From the NCBI GenBank assembly GCA_902539165.1, contig CACBHY010000001.1, forward strand, positions 62,001 to 126,000: DNA of 64,000 nt, given 5' to 3'. Source of the stretch: an uncultured Pelagibacteraceae bacterium (GTDB lineage Bacteria; Pseudomonadota; Alphaproteobacteria; Pelagibacterales; Pelagibacteraceae). A program made the translations under genes and the position numbers. Shown here piece after piece: positions 47,312 through 57,820 of the stretch. Within the stretch, counting starts at the first letter, position 1. Each line of letters opens with the position of its first letter. The notes below the pieces were generated by a model that had not been told where the DNA came from, searched no databases, and saw only the letters and a list, made by a program, of their open reading frames with translations.

Positions 47312-47642
47312 TGAAGATAATATTTATAATATTACTAAAGAGAATACTAAAATTAATTATGAGAAAATAACTTTAATTCTTAAAGATTTTTTACATTTGA
47401 ATAGTCTGAAATTAGAAGATATTCAAAAAATATATGTTAACAGAGGCCCAGGTAGTTTTGCCGGTATAAGAAATTCTTTATCAGTAGTAAAAGGAATTAA
47501 TGTTGCAAGAAACGTTGATTATTATTGCTATAGTTTTGAAGATTTTAAAGACCAAAAAGATGTAAAATACGAAGATATACCTAATTTGTGTGACAAATTT
47601 AAAATTAAAAAAAATTTGATTAAACCTATTTATTTAAGTTAG
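47256..47642 (+). CDS. tsaB: TsaB-like protein, short form
   Basis: 128 residues from the ATG at 47256 (MNKLVIDVTNEKIFL); the ORF-track start at 47205 adds 17 residues antisense to the deacetylase. TsaB scaffolds TsaD in t6A tRNA modification. The motif KIYVNRGPGSFAGIRNSLSVVKGI is diagnostic. Usual TsaB has about 220 residues, so only the N-terminal actin-like subdomain remains, with a short tail. Neighbour order tsaB-fur-miaB is typical of alphaproteobacteria, though rimI is missing. Confidence 0.85.
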   Translation: MNKLVIDVTNEKIFLMIITEDNIYNITKENTKINYEKITLILKDFLHLNSLKLEDIQKIYVNRGPGSFAGIRNSLSVVKGINVARNVDYYCYSFEDFKDQKDVKYEDIPNLCDKFKIKKNLIKPIYLS

Positions 47643-47651
47643 AATTAAATT

Positions 47652-48062
47652 ATGCCAGAAACAATTGAGCAAAAATGTTTATCTAAAGGGGTTAAACTAA
47701 CCGATCAAAGAAGAATAATTGCTCAAGTAATGTCCGAATCTTCAGATCACCCAGATGTTGATGAATTATATAACCGAGTTTCTAAAATAGATTCAAAAAT
47801 TAGCATTGCCACTGTTTATAGAACTGTGAAATTATTTGAGGAGTCTGGAATTTTAACAAAGCACGAGTTTAAGGGTGGAAAAGCTAGATATGAAGAGTTA
47901 AATGAAGGACATCACGATCATTTAATCGATGTTAAGTCTGGAGAGATTATAGAGTTTGTGGATGAAGAAATTGAAAAACTTCAAAAAAAAGTTGCAGAGA
48001 AATATGGATATACCTTGGTAGACCATAAACTAGAACTTTATGGGATAAAGAAGAAATCCTAA
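47652..48062 (+). CDS. fur: Fur/Mur-family metalloregulator
   Basis: 136 residues. Winged helix with LTDQRRIIAQVMSESSDHPDVDELYNRVSKIDSKISIATVYRTVKLFEESGIL, then the metal-site ELNEGHHDHLIDVKSGEIIEFVDEEIE. The structural CxxC pairs of E. coli Fur are lacking, as in many alphaproteobacterial Fur/Mur proteins, so manganese or iron response cannot be told apart by reading. It lies between tsaB and miaB. The second Fur-family protein here, Irr, is at 63216. Confidence 0.92.
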   Translation: MPETIEQKCLSKGVKLTDQRRIIAQVMSESSDHPDVDELYNRVSKIDSKISIATVYRTVKLFEESGILTKHEFKGGKARYEELNEGHHDHLIDVKSGEIIEFVDEEIEKLQKKVAEKYGYTLVDHKLELYGIKKKS

Positions 48063-48066
48063 TAAA

Positions 48067-49395
48067 ATGGCACAAAAGATATTTATTAAAACATTTGGGT
48101 GTCAAATGAATGAGTACGATTCTAATAGAATATTTGACTCAGTTAAAAAAATTGGTTTTGAAAAAACAGATAATTATGAGGATGCAAATTGTTATCTTCT
48201 TAACACTTGTCATATAAGAGATAAAGCAAAAGAAAAAGTTTACCATGAAATAGGCAGGGTTAAAAAAATTTTCCGATCTAAACAAAAGCCATTAATAATT
48301 ATTGCAGGTTGTGTTGCTCAAGCTGAAAATCAAGAAATGTTAAATCGCGAGCCTTATATTGACTTAGTTATTGGTCCTCAATCTTATCACAAAATTAATG
48401 ACACCATATTGAGTTACATCCAAAAAAAGAAAAAAATAGAAGAAACAGAATTCGACGCTGTCTCTAAATTCAAATATTTCAGTAAAATAAAAAATGAGAT
48501 TGGAAAAGTATCTTCATTCTTAACTATTCAAGAAGGCTGTGATAAATTTTGTCATTTCTGTGTAGTGCCTTATACAAGAGGACCTGAGTACTCAAGACCT
48601 TTTCAACAAATTATAGATGAGGCAAAATACTTATCTGAAAAAGGGACCAAAGAGATAATACTCCTTGGTCAAAATGTTAATGCATATAATGACGGGAAAA
48701 ATAGATTGTCCAACTTAATTATGGAAATAGAAAAAATACAAGATATTAAAAGAATTAGATATACCACGTCCCATCCAAAAGATATGACTGAAGATTTGAT
48801 AGATGTTTATATAAATTCCCAAAAATTAATGCCACTCATTCATCTGCCAGTACAAAGTGGATCTGATAAAATTTTAGAGTCAATGAATAGAAAACACACT
48901 ATTAAAGACTATCTGCGTATTTTTGAAAAATTAAAAAACATAAATAGTAAAATAGAATTTTCAAGTGATTTCATCATTGGCTATCCCGGAGAAAAAGAGG
49001 AAGATTTTGAAAATACATTAAGTCTAATTGAAAAAGTTAATTTTATTAATTCATATTCTTTTATTTTTAGTGCCAGACCAGGAACAGTTGCTTTTGATTT
49101 AGAACTTACTGACAAAAAAACTTCAATACAAAGATTAGAAAAGATCCAGAACAAATTGTATGAAAATCAAATGAATAGAAATAAACTATTTAAAAACAAA
49201 ACAATCAACGTTTTGGTTGAAAATTTAACTGATGACAAAATCAAAACTTTTGGTAGATCTGAATATATGACATCAGTGGTATTTAATGGTAATAAAAAAC
49301 ATATTGGAAAAATTGTTCCAGTAAAAATTAATAAATTTAATAGAACCACCCTATTTGGTGAAATTGTTGAGGATTTGGATAAAAAGGTAGCATAA
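48067..49395 (+). CDS. miaB: MiaB, tRNA-2-methylthio-N6-isopentenyladenosine synthase
   Basis: Radical SAM methylthiotransferase acting on A37. N-terminal UPF0004 domain has cysteines in TFGCQMNEYDSNR, NTCHIRDKA and IAGCVAQ; the radical SAM motif is QEGCDKFCHFCVVPYTRG (CxxxCxxC); the TRAM domain closes the protein. Length is 442. Two bases separate its stop from the spacing region before the TTG of phoH. Confidence 0.97.
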   Translation: MAQKIFIKTFGCQMNEYDSNRIFDSVKKIGFEKTDNYEDANCYLLNTCHIRDKAKEKVYHEIGRVKKIFRSKQKPLIIIAGCVAQAENQEMLNREPYIDLVIGPQSYHKINDTILSYIQKKKKIEETEFDAVSKFKYFSKIKNEIGKVSSFLTIQEGCDKFCHFCVVPYTRGPEYSRPFQQIIDEAKYLSEKGTKEIILLGQNVNAYNDGKNRLSNLIMEIEKIQDIKRIRYTTSHPKDMTEDLIDVYINSQKLMPLIHLPVQSGSDKILESMNRKHTIKDYLRIFEKLKNINSKIEFSSDFIIGYPGEKEEDFENTLSLIEKVNFINSYSFIFSARPGTVAFDLELTDKKTSIQRLEKIQNKLYENQMNRNKLFKNKTINVLVENLTDDKIKTFGRSEYMTSVVFNGNKKHIGKIVPVKINKFNRTTLFGEIVEDLDKKVA

Positions 49396-49398
49396 TAA

Positions 49399-50394
49399 TT
49401 GAGCAGTTTAACAAATAAAAATATCGGTCAATCTTTAAAGTTTGTTTACTCAGATAACAATTCTTTAAGTGTAATATTTCATAATAATGATTTGTTGATG
49501 GGTGTTGTGGGTGAATTTAATAAAAATTTACAAGAACTAGAGAAAGTAACAAATTGTAGTTTGTACTCCAGAGGAAACTCAATTTTAATTAAATCAAATC
49601 CAGAAAAGAATGAATTATTAAAAAATGCTATTCAATTTTTGGCTAATCAGTTCATTAACAATGGAAGCATCGAGAGCAAAGATATAGTTTCTTCAGTAGA
49701 TAAATTTATGATTAATGAAAAAGTTAAAAGTAATAATGTAACTGATATAATTAAAACCCCAAAAAAATCTATAATTCCAAGATCTGAAAAACAAAAGGAT
49801 TATGTAAGAGCACTAAGACAAAAAGATATTGTAATTTCAGCTGGCCCTGCAGGGACAGGAAAAACATTTTTAGCAGTTGCTGTAGGATTGACAATGTTGT
49901 TAGAAAAAAAAATTGAGAGAATTATTTTATCAAGACCAGCAGTCGAAGCAGGTGAACGTTTAGGATTTTTACCTGGAGATATGAAAGAGAAAGTAGATCC
50001 ATATTTGAGGCCCTTATACGATTCTCTTTATGATCTTTTTGATTTTGAAAAAATTCAAAGGATGATTGAAATAGGTGATATAGAAATTGCCCCATTGGCT
50101 TTTATGAGAGGACGAACACTTAAAAATTCATTCGCAATTTTGGATGAAGCCCAGAATGCTACCGATACTCAAATCAAAATGTTTTTAACACGTATTGGAG
50201 AAAATTCTAAAATTGTAGTTAATGGTGATCCCACTCAAATAGATTTGCCAAACAGAGGTATGTCAGGATTAGTGCGCTCAAAACAATTATTAGGACACCT
50301 AAATGAGATATCGGTTGTTGATTTTGATCACTCTGATGTTGTAAGGCATCCACTCGTTTCTAAAATTGTAAAAGCTTACTCAAAGAATGATTAA
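49399..50394 (+). CDS. ybeZ: PhoH-family ATPase (YbeZ)
   Basis: 331 residues starting at TTG 49399. The P-loop SAGPAGTGKTFLAVAVGL lies near 152-169, followed by LSRPAVEAGERLGFLPGDMKEKVDPYLRPLYD and FAILDEAQNAT. It interacts with the rRNA nuclease YbeY in other bacteria, and here overlaps ybeY by 8 bases. The order miaB-phoH-ybeY-lnt is conserved in proteobacteria. Confidence 0.94.
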   Translation: MSSLTNKNIGQSLKFVYSDNNSLSVIFHNNDLLMGVVGEFNKNLQELEKVTNCSLYSRGNSILIKSNPEKNELLKNAIQFLANQFINNGSIESKDIVSSVDKFMINEKVKSNNVTDIIKTPKKSIIPRSEKQKDYVRALRQKDIVISAGPAGTGKTFLAVAVGLTMLLEKKIERIILSRPAVEAGERLGFLPGDMKEKVDPYLRPLYDSLYDLFDFEKIQRMIEIGDIEIAPLAFMRGRTLKNSFAILDEAQNATDTQIKMFLTRIGENSKIVVNGDPTQIDLPNRGMSGLVRSKQLLGHLNEISVVDFDHSDVVRHPLVSKIVKAYSKND

Positions 50395-50848
50395 TATAAA
50401 TGTCTTCTCAGAAGAGAAGGCTTGGTCAAAAAAGCTTAGAAATAAAGAACTTTTTTTTCAAAAAATCTGTAATGCTTTCCCAAAAAAATACAAGTTTTTA
50501 AATAAAAAAGTAAGTTTTACTTTGTTGCTTTCTAATAATAAGAATATTCAAAAATTAAATAAACTTTTTAGAAAAAAAAATAAGCCCACAGATATCTTAT
50601 CATTTCCATTAACTAAAAAAATTAGAATTTCTAAACAAACTTATTTAGGGGATATAATAGTTAGTTATAATTTTATAAACAAACCTAAATCATTAAATAC
50701 GAAACTTTTTAAGGAGAAATTGATCAAATTATTCATTCATGGCTTCCTACATTTATTAGGTTTTGATCATAAAAAAAATAATGATTATATAAAAATGTTA
50801 AAAGAAGAAGAACAAATATATAAGTCTGCAATTTCTAAAATAAAATAA
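50387..50848 (+). CDS. ybeY: YbeY, rRNA maturation endoribonuclease
   Basis: 153 residues. The zinc motif HxxxHxxxxxH reads LFIHGFLHLLGFDHKKND, and the substrate-binding DILSFP is in NKPTDILSFPLTKK. It takes part in 16S rRNA 3'-end maturation and ribosome quality control. It overlaps phoH by 8 bases. The corC/tlyC gene that normally lies between ybeY and lnt is missing: lnt begins 2 bases after. Confidence 0.94.
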   Translation: MININVFSEEKAWSKKLRNKELFFQKICNAFPKKYKFLNKKVSFTLLLSNNKNIQKLNKLFRKKNKPTDILSFPLTKKIRISKQTYLGDIIVSYNFINKPKSLNTKLFKEKLIKLFIHGFLHLLGFDHKKNNDYIKMLKEEEQIYKSAISKIK

Positions 50849-50849
50849 A

Positions 50850-52394
50850 TTGACTAAAAAATCATATATTGAATTTATATTTTTAATATTTTTAGGGGCC
50901 GCAACATCCCTGAGCCTACCGCCTTTTAACTATATAATTATTAACTTTATTACCCTAAGTTTATTATTTGCTTTTTTAATAAAGAAGTCAAAAGAAATCA
51001 AGAACAAAAAAATATTCTTTTTTTATGGATGGCTTTTTGGTTTTGGTTATTTCATTACAAATCTTTATTGGATATCAATTTCATTAACTTTTGATGAAAG
51101 TTTTAAGTTTTTGATACCAGTAACATTAATTTTTATTCCAGCTTTTTTAGCATTATTTTATGGACTTATTTCTTTTTTATTTTTAATTTTTAAAACTAAA
51201 AAAATAATTTCATCTTTCTTCATGTTTTCTCTAATTTTTGGTTTAGCAGAGTATGTTAGAGGTTCTATCTTAACAGGATTTCCATGGAATTTAATTGCCT
51301 ATAGTTTTTCAAATCATTTAGAAATTTTAAATATCACCTCTGTTATAGGTACCTATGGATTTAATTTATTTTGCATTTCACTATTTATAAGTCCAGCAGT
51401 ATTTATTTTAAGAGATACAAGAGCTGACATATGGCTCTGCATATTTTTTCTTTTAATTACAATTTTTTTTTATTTTTATGGATCACTGACCAAAAAAGTT
51501 TTTACTGAAGCTGAAATAAATTCTATTGATCATAAAGTTAGAGTTATTGGTTCCAATATTAAATTAGATAGATTTTATTCTAATATTGAACCAATAACAG
51601 CTATTGAGGATTTAATTGAGCTCAGTGAACCTGATAAAAATGAAAAAATTATTTTTATATGGCCAGAGGGAATACTGCCAGGAATATCACAAGAAAAAAT
51701 AGTTGATTACAAATGGTTATTTGAAAATCATTTTAATGAAAATCATTTATTAGTCCTTGGTATAAATAGTAAATCTGTTGATAAAGGTGTTATTAAATAT
51801 TTTAATTCTCTGTCTGTATATGATCACAGTTTAAATTTATTAAATTCATATGATAAAAATAACCTTGTGCCGTTTGGAGAATTTTTACCACTTGAACACA
51901 TACTTAAAAATATTGGCTTAAAAACTTTAGCTAATAATTATCAGTCTTATTCAAAAGGAAGCGAGAGAAATATAATTAAAATTAACGAAGGCAATTACCC
52001 CCTAAAATTTTTACCCCTAATTTGTTATGAAATAATTTATTCTGGAAGAATTTTTAATAATGCAGATTTTGATTTTATAATAAATATTTCTGAGGACGGG
52101 TGGTTCGGTCAATCTATTGGACCCAAACAACATTTTATTCACAGTATATATAGAGCTATCGAGAGTGGTAAATACGTTTTGCGTTCTTCGAATAATGGAA
52201 TATCAGCTATAATAAATCCAATTGGTGAAATTGAACAAGAAGTTAGTTTTAACGAAACAGGCTATATTGACTTTAGTCAATTTAAAAAAATTCAACCAAC
52301 AGTATTTTCTAAATATGGAAATAAAATTTTTGGTTTAATAATTTTATTGTATATTTTTATAATTTTTTCATTTAATAGAATTAATAATGAGTAA
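50850..52394 (+). CDS. lnt: Lnt, apolipoprotein N-acyltransferase
   Basis: 514 residues from TTG 50850. An N-terminal membrane domain of about six helices is followed by a nitrilase-fold domain with Glu in [13 protein letters not shown], the loop [15 protein letters not shown] and the nucleophile Cys in [12 protein letters not shown]. It adds the third acyl chain to lipoproteins such as the LptE, DUF3576 and BON proteins seen here. It overlaps metK by 8 bases. Confidence 0.95.
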   Translation: MTKKSYIEFIFLIFLGAATSLSLPPFNYIIINFITLSLLFAFLIKKSKEIKNKKIFFFYGWLFGFGYFITNLYWISISLTFDESFKFLIPVTLIFIPAFLALFYGLISFLFLIFKTKKIISSFFMFSLIFGLAEYVRGSILTGFPWNLIAYSFSNHLEILNITSVIGTYGFNLFCISLFISPAVFILRDTRADIWLCIFFLLITIFFYFYGSLTKKVFTEAEINSIDHKVRVIGSNIKLDRFYSNIEPITAIEDLIELSEPDKNEKIIFIWPEGILPGISQEKIVDYKWLFENHFNENHLLVLGINSKSVDKGVIKYFNSLSVYDHSLNLLNSYDKNNLVPFGEFLPLEHILKNIGLKTLANNYQSYSKGSERNIIKINEGNYPLKFLPLICYEIIYSGRIFNNADFDFIINISEDGWFGQSIGPKQHFIHSIYRAIESGKYVLRSSNNGISAIINPIGEIEQEVSFNETGYIDFSQFKKIQPTVFSKYGNKIFGLIILLYIFIIFSFNRINNE

Positions 52395-53557
52395 TTTAAA
52401 AAATTTTCTTTTCACTAGCGAGTCAGTTTCAGAAGGACACCCGGATAAAGTTTCAGATAGAATTTCTGATATGGTAGTTGATAGTTATCTTTCAGGAGAT
52501 CCATTTTCAAGAGTAGCTTGTGAAACACTTACAACAACAAATAAAGTCGTTTTAGCTGGTGAAGTAAGAGGTCCAGAAATTAAAGAAAATAATTTGATTG
52601 AAAAAGTAAGACACTGCATAAAAGATATTGGTTATGATCAAGATGGTTTCACTTGGAAGGAAGCTACAAAAATAGAAAGCCATCTTCATTCCCAATCATC
52701 TGATATAGCAATGGGTGTAGATTCTTCAGGCAATAAAGACGAAGGAGCTGGAGATCAAGGAATAATGTTTGGTTATGCATGCAATGAAACAGAAGAGCTA
52801 ATGCCAGCACCCATTCATTACTCACACAAAATTTTAAGACTAATGGCTGAGGATAGAAAGTCTGGTAAACTCAAAAATATTGAACCAGACTCTAAAAGTC
52901 AAGTTACCTTCGAGTATGTTGATGGAAAACCAACAAAAGTTAAATCTGTAGTTATTTCATCACAACATTCTGCAGATGTAAATCAAACGCAGGTTAGAGA
53001 TTTATTAAGACCTTATATGATAAACTCTATTCCAAAAAAATTTTTTAGACGGTTTCAATGAAGAGGAGTTTTATGTAAATCCAACAGGCAAGTTTGTTAT
53101 TGGAGGGCCTGATGGTGATTGTGGTCTAACAGGAAGAAAAATTATAGTTGATACTTATGGAGGTGCTGCACCTCATGGTGGGGGAGCATTTTCAGGAAAG
53201 GATCCAACTAAAGTTGATAGGTCAGCAGCTTATGCAGCAAGGTATATTGCAAAAAATGTAGTTGCCTCAAAAATCGCTAACAAATGTTTAATTCAATTAG
53301 CATATGCAATAGGTGTATCTAAACCGTTATCAATTTATGTTGATTTATTTGATAACGATGTTGAAAAAAATAAATTTGTTATAGAAAAAATTGATGATAA
53401 TTTTAACTTAAGCCCAAGAGGAATTAGAGAAATGTTAAATCTAAATAAACCTATATATGAAAAAACAGCTGCATATGGTCATTTTGGAAGAAGCCCAGAA
53501 GAAAATGGCTCTTTTTCTTGGGAAAAAACAGACAAAATAAAAGCCTTTTTAAAATAG
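52387..53557 (+). CDS. metK: MetK, S-adenosylmethionine synthetase, interrupted by one frameshift
   Basis: The ORF track shows only residues 1-224, starting [19 protein letters not shown] and including the [12 protein letters not shown] hexapeptide region. The reading frame breaks at a run of seven A and six T (53034-53046); dropping one base restores [36 protein letters not shown] and then [23 protein letters not shown], to the TAG at 53555. The rebuilt protein has about 389 residues, the normal family length, with no other defect. MetK is essential in nearly all bacteria, so a base-calling error or slippage rescue is more likely than loss. Confidence 0.93.
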
Positions 53558-53563
53558 TTTCTG

Positions 53564-53640
53564 TTGAATTAAAAAAAAACTTTACTATATTGCCCTTACA
53601 TTATTGAAGTTACAAAATGGGCTTTAGCCCATTTTTTTTT
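53564..53640 (+). promoter_or_regulatory. Candidate nusA promoter and leader terminator (attenuator)
   Basis: TTGAAT at 53564 and TATATT at 53586, 16 bases apart, could form a housekeeping promoter. Downstream, AAATGGGC/GCCCATTT at 53615-53634 makes a perfect 8-bp stem with a four-base loop followed by a T-run to 53640, only 15 bases before the nusA ATG. It could end metK transcripts, or attenuate transcription into nusA if the promoter is real. Confidence 0.7.
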
Positions 53641-53655
53641 GGAATAAATAAATAA

Positions 53656-55209
53656 ATGTTAAATAAAAGAGCAGATAAACTAGAATTACTAAGAATTGCA
53701 GAAGCCGTAGCCTTAGAAAAATCAATTGATAAAGAGCTAATTATAAGTTCAATGGAAACGGGTATCGCAAAAGCGGCTAAATTTAAATTTGGTCAAGAAA
53801 ATGAAATTAAAGTTTCAATCAATAGAGATAGTGGAGATATTGAACTTTTTAGAAAATTAATAATTGCCGAAAATCCAGAAAATGCAAATACAGAAATAAA
53901 ATTAGAGGATGCAATTAATTTAAATGAAATTAATAAAGACAAGGCGATTGGTGATGAGGTTCTTCAGCCTTTACCATCTTTTGATTTTGGAAGAATTGCT
54001 GCGCAAACTGCAAAACAAGTTATCAGCTTCAATGTTAGAGAGGCCGAAAGAGAAAGACAATTTAACGATTTTATAGATAAAAAAGATTCAATTTTAAGTG
54101 GTATAGTAAAACGATTAGAATTTGGAAATGTAATTGCTGATTTAGGAAGAACTGAAGCAATCATTCAAAAAAATGAATTAATTCCAAGAGAGAATATTAA
54201 GGCTGGAGATCGTATTAAGGCTTATTGTTATGATGTAAGAAGAGAACCAAGAGGACAACAAATCTTTTTATCAAGAGCTCACCCTAAATTTATGGAAAAA
54301 CTTTTTGTCCAAGAAGTGCCTGAAATTTATGATGGGTTAATAGAAATTAAATCTTCCTCAAGAGATCCTGGAAGTAGAGCAAAAATATGTGTTAAAGCTG
54401 TTGATACTTCACTAGATCCAGTCGGAGCCTGTGTAGGTATGAGAGGATCAAGAGTTCAGGCAGTGGTGAATGAATTGCAGGGTGAAAAAATTGATATTGT
54501 TAATTGGTCAGAGGATCCAGCTATTTTAGTATCAAATGCTTTATCTCCAGCAGAAGTTCAAAGAGTAAATGTTGATGTAGAAAGAAAAAAACTTGATGTA
54601 ATACTTACAGAGGAAAATTTAAGTAAAGCCATTGGTAGAAGAGGTCAAAATGTAAGACTTGCAACAAAGTTATTAAATTATGAAATTAATATAATGACTG
54701 ATGCAGAAGACTCTGAGAGAAGACAGTTAGAATTTAAAGAAAAAACTGAAAATTTTGTAAAAAATTTAGAATTAGACGAGACGCTTGGTCAGTTATTGGT
54801 AGCAGAAGGTTTTTCAACAATTGATGACATCAAAGACAGTTCAGCAGAAAATTTAATGAAGATAGAGGGTATTGAAGAGGATACTGCAAAAGCGCTTATA
54901 GAAAGAGCTCAAGAATTTCATCAAAAGGATCAAGAAGATATATCGACAAGAATTAAAGAATTAGGTCTTGAGGATACTTTAATAAATTTAAAAGGACTTA
55001 CTCCAGGAATGTTGGTTACTCTAGGAGAGCAAAAAATTTTAACATTAGAAGATTTCGCAGATCTAGCATCTGATGAATTAACTGGTGGTTTTGACGTGGT
55101 AAAAGGTGAGAGAGTAAAAATTCAAGGATACCTGGAAGATTTTGCCTTATCAAAAGAAGAGGCAGATGAACTAATTATGTCTGCTAGAAACATTGTTTAT
55201 AAAAATTGA
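53656..55209 (+). CDS. nusA: NusA, transcription elongation and termination factor
   Basis: 517 residues. N-terminal RNA-polymerase-binding domain (MLNKRADKLELLRIAEAVALEKSIDKELIISSMETGIAKAAK), S1 domain (GIVKRLEFGNVIADLGRTEAII), KH domains (GACVGMRGSRVQAVVNELQGEKIDIV and KAIGRRGQNVRLATKL) and C-terminal acidic repeats. The usual rimP gene is absent upstream and ylxR is absent downstream; infB follows after 10 bases. Confidence 0.97.
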   Translation: MLNKRADKLELLRIAEAVALEKSIDKELIISSMETGIAKAAKFKFGQENEIKVSINRDSGDIELFRKLIIAENPENANTEIKLEDAINLNEINKDKAIGDEVLQPLPSFDFGRIAAQTAKQVISFNVREAERERQFNDFIDKKDSILSGIVKRLEFGNVIADLGRTEAIIQKNELIPRENIKAGDRIKAYCYDVRREPRGQQIFLSRAHPKFMEKLFVQEVPEIYDGLIEIKSSSRDPGSRAKICVKAVDTSLDPVGACVGMRGSRVQAVVNELQGEKIDIVNWSEDPAILVSNALSPAEVQRVNVDVERKKLDVILTEENLSKAIGRRGQNVRLATKLLNYEINIMTDAEDSERRQLEFKEKTENFVKNLELDETLGQLLVAEGFSTIDDIKDSSAENLMKIEGIEEDTAKALIERAQEFHQKDQEDISTRIKELGLEDTLINLKGLTPGMLVTLGEQKILTLEDFADLASDELTGGFDVVKGERVKIQGYLEDFALSKEEADELIMSARNIVYKN

Positions 55210-55219
55210 TTGATGAGCT

Positions 55220-57439
55220 ATGGAAAAAAAAACAAAATTAACAATATCTGGCTCAGCCAAAAAATCGATCAAACATATCGAGATTGCTAAAACTCAAAGC
55301 AAAAACGCTGTTGTCATAGAAAAGCAAACTGGAAAATTTCCAAATAGAGGGGGTTCTTTTAGACCTTACCCAGGTAAACCAAAACCAACCTCTTCATTTA
55401 ATAGGGGTACTGGAATTAAACCATCTTTTGCACCAAAATCATCCCCTATAACAAATGATTTTGAAAGACGTAAGCTTGCAGAGCAAAGAGCTACAAAGAG
55501 ACTTAAAGGGGATAGTGACGGAAAAGATAAAAAAACTTTAAAGTCAGGAACAAAGAAAAGAGAATTAAAATTAACAGTTTCAAGGGCTCTAAGTGATGAA
55601 ATAGAGGCACGAGAAAGAAGTTTAGCCTCAGTTAAAAGAGCAAGATTAAAAGAGAATAAAAATTTATCTAAGGATCAAAATCAAGAAAGTCTTAAACCAG
55701 TCAAAAGAGATATCAATATTCCAGAAGCTATTACTGTTAGAGAGCTAGCTAATAGAATGGCTGAACAATCCAGCAATGTGATTAAATATTTATTCGGTAT
55801 GGGGGTAACAGTTACAATCAATCAAACACTTGCAGCAGATACAGCTGAGTTTTTAGTTAAAGAGTTTGGACATAATCCTATTAGAGAAGAAAAAGCAGAG
55901 GAAATAATTCAGAAAATAAAAGCAACAAGAGTAGAAAATTTAAAAAATAGACCCCCAATTGTTACAGTGATGGGACACGTTGATCATGGTAAAACATCAG
56001 TCCTTGATGTTTTGAGAAGTGCAAATGTTGTATCAGGAGAATTTGGTGGAATAACTCAACACATCGGGGCCTATCAAATTGAAAGCCAAGATAACAAACT
56101 AACTTTTATTGATACCCCAGGTCATGCAGCTTTTACAGAAATGAGAGCAAGAGGGTCAAAATTAACAGATGTGGTTGTATTAGTAGTTGCCGCAGATGAT
56201 GGTGTGAAGCCCCAAACAATTGAATCAATTAAACATGCAAAAGCAGCAAATGTTCCAATTGTTGTTGCAATTAATAAATGTGATCTTCCAGATGCAGATC
56301 CGCAAAAAATTAAAAATCAATTATTAGAACACGAGTTGGTTGCTGAAGATTTATCAGGCGATACTTTAATGGTAGAGATTTCAGCAAAGACAAAGTTAAA
56401 TTTAGATAAACTAGTTGAATCTATAATTCTTCAAGCTGAAATTTTAGATTTGAAAACTGATTATGAGTCTAAAGCTACAGGAATAGTGTTAGAGTCTAAA
56501 ATAGATGTAGGTCGAGGACCCGTTGCAACAATTATTGTAACCACAGGAACTCTTAAAAAAGGAGATTTTTTTGTAAGTGGATTGAAGTGGGGGAAAGTTA
56601 GAGCAATAATCAATGATAAAGGTAAAAATATTGATGAAGCCTCACCATCTACTCCAGTTGGAATTTTAGGTATTAATGGTGCAGCAAAAGCAGGAGATGA
56701 TTTTATTGTTCTTGAGAGTGAAAAGGAGGCTAAAACATTAAGTGAAAACAGAGCAGAAGAGACAAAGGATGGAAAAAACCCTTTAACATTCGCTACACAA
56801 GAATCTGCATTTTCAGATAAATCTTCAGAGGAATTAAATTTAATTATTAAATCTGATGTACATGGATCTTCTGAAGCAATTAAAAATGCGATTAGTCAAA
56901 TTAAACATGATGAAGTTAAACCTAAAATTATTTTAGCAGATATTGGAATGGTTACAGAAACTGATGTTACTTTAGCAAAAGCATCGAATGCTGTGTTAAT
57001 TGCTTTTAATGTTAAGCCAAGTAAAGAAGCAAAAAAACTTGCTGAAAATGAAAAAATAAAAATTTCTTCATACAACATTATCTATGAAGTACTAGATTAT
57101 ATTAAACAAAAAATGTCGGGACTATTAACCCCAGATGTTCAAGAAACTATAACTGGATCAGCGCAAATTTTAGAAATTTTTAAAGTCTCTGGAGCGGGTA
57201 AAGTTGCAGGTTCAAAAATCACCGAAGGAGAAATTACTAGTACCTCAGATGTTAGAATTATTAGAGATGGAGCTATCATTTATACTGGAAAAGTTGGAAC
57301 TATTTTTAGAGAAAAAAACCAAGTAAAACAGGTTAGTGATGGACAAGAATGTGGAATAACAGTTAAAGATTATATGGATTTCCAAAAAAATGACACAATA
57401 GAAGCTTTTAGTGTTACATCAACAGAGAGGTCAATTTAA
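55220..57439 (+). CDS. infB: InfB, translation initiation factor IF-2
   Basis: 739 residues. A Lys-rich, low-complexity N-terminal region with [16 protein letters not shown]2_N domain ([27 protein letters not shown]); G domain with [16 protein letters not shown] near 249, [15 protein letters not shown] and NKCD; then domains II-IV. It places initiator tRNA on the 30S subunit. Its stop overlaps the rbfA ATG by one base. Confidence 0.97.
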   Translation: MEKKTKLTISGSAKKSIKHIEIAKTQSKNAVVIEKQTGKFPNRGGSFRPYPGKPKPTSSFNRGTGIKPSFAPKSSPITNDFERRKLAEQRATKRLKGDSDGKDKKTLKSGTKKRELKLTVSRALSDEIEARERSLASVKRARLKENKNLSKDQNQESLKPVKRDINIPEAITVRELANRMAEQSSNVIKYLFGMGVTVTINQTLAADTAEFLVKEFGHNPIREEKAEEIIQKIKATRVENLKNRPPIVTVMGHVDHGKTSVLDVLRSANVVSGEFGGITQHIGAYQIESQDNKLTFIDTPGHAAFTEMRARGSKLTDVVVLVVAADDGVKPQTIESIKHAKAANVPIVVAINKCDLPDADPQKIKNQLLEHELVAEDLSGDTLMVEISAKTKLNLDKLVESIILQAEILDLKTDYESKATGIVLESKIDVGRGPVATIIVTTGTLKKGDFFVSGLKWGKVRAIINDKGKNIDEASPSTPVGILGINGAAKAGDDFIVLESEKEAKTLSENRAEETKDGKNPLTFATQESAFSDKSSEELNLIIKSDVHGSSEAIKNAISQIKHDEVKPKIILADIGMVTETDVTLAKASNAVLIAFNVKPSKEAKKLAENEKIKISSYNIIYEVLDYIKQKMSGLLTPDVQETITGSAQILEIFKVSGAGKVAGSKITEGEITSTSDVRIIRDGAIIYTGKVGTIFREKNQVKQVSDGQECGITVKDYMDFQKNDTIEAFSVTSTERSI

Positions 57440-57807
57440 TGGCAGATAGAATAGGAAAACCAATTTCACAAAGACAGCTTCGAGTTGGAGAAATGATCAA
57501 ACAGTCTTTAAGCATGATTTTTATAAGAAATGAGGCTAAGGTCCCCAATTTAGAAACAAACACGATAACGGTTACTGAGGTTAGAATGAGTCCAGATTTA
57601 AAAATTGCTAAAGCATATGTACTTCCATTAGGAGGAAAAGATGCTGAAGAGACAATAAATACATTAAAAGAGTACTCATTTTTAATAAGAAAAATTTTAT
57701 CACAGAAAGTGGTTATGAAATTTTTACCAAAATTACTTTTTAGAAAAGATGAGTCTTTTGAGTATGCGGAAAAAATAGAAAACTTAATAAAACAAACAAA
57801 TAAATAA
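57439..57807 (+). CDS. rbfA: RbfA, 30S ribosome-binding factor
   Basis: 122 residues: QRQLRVGEMIKQSLSMIFIR opens, ITVTEVRMSPDLKIAKAYVLPLGG is the KH-type core, and LSQKVVMKFLPKLLFRKDESFEYAEKIENLI ends with the RF-D-S pattern typical of RbfA. It matures the 16S 5' end. truB, which normally follows, is absent; rpsO starts 13 bases on. Confidence 0.94.
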   Translation: MADRIGKPISQRQLRVGEMIKQSLSMIFIRNEAKVPNLETNTITVTEVRMSPDLKIAKAYVLPLGGKDAEETINTLKEYSFLIRKILSQKVVMKFLPKLLFRKDESFEYAEKIENLIKQTNK

Positions 57808-57820
57808 GGAAAAACGAGGC

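Noticed and set aside
52387-53061. A genuine truncated 224-residue MetK
   Set aside because: The second half is intact in another frame and conserved, so the short ORF is an artefact of the one-base shift.
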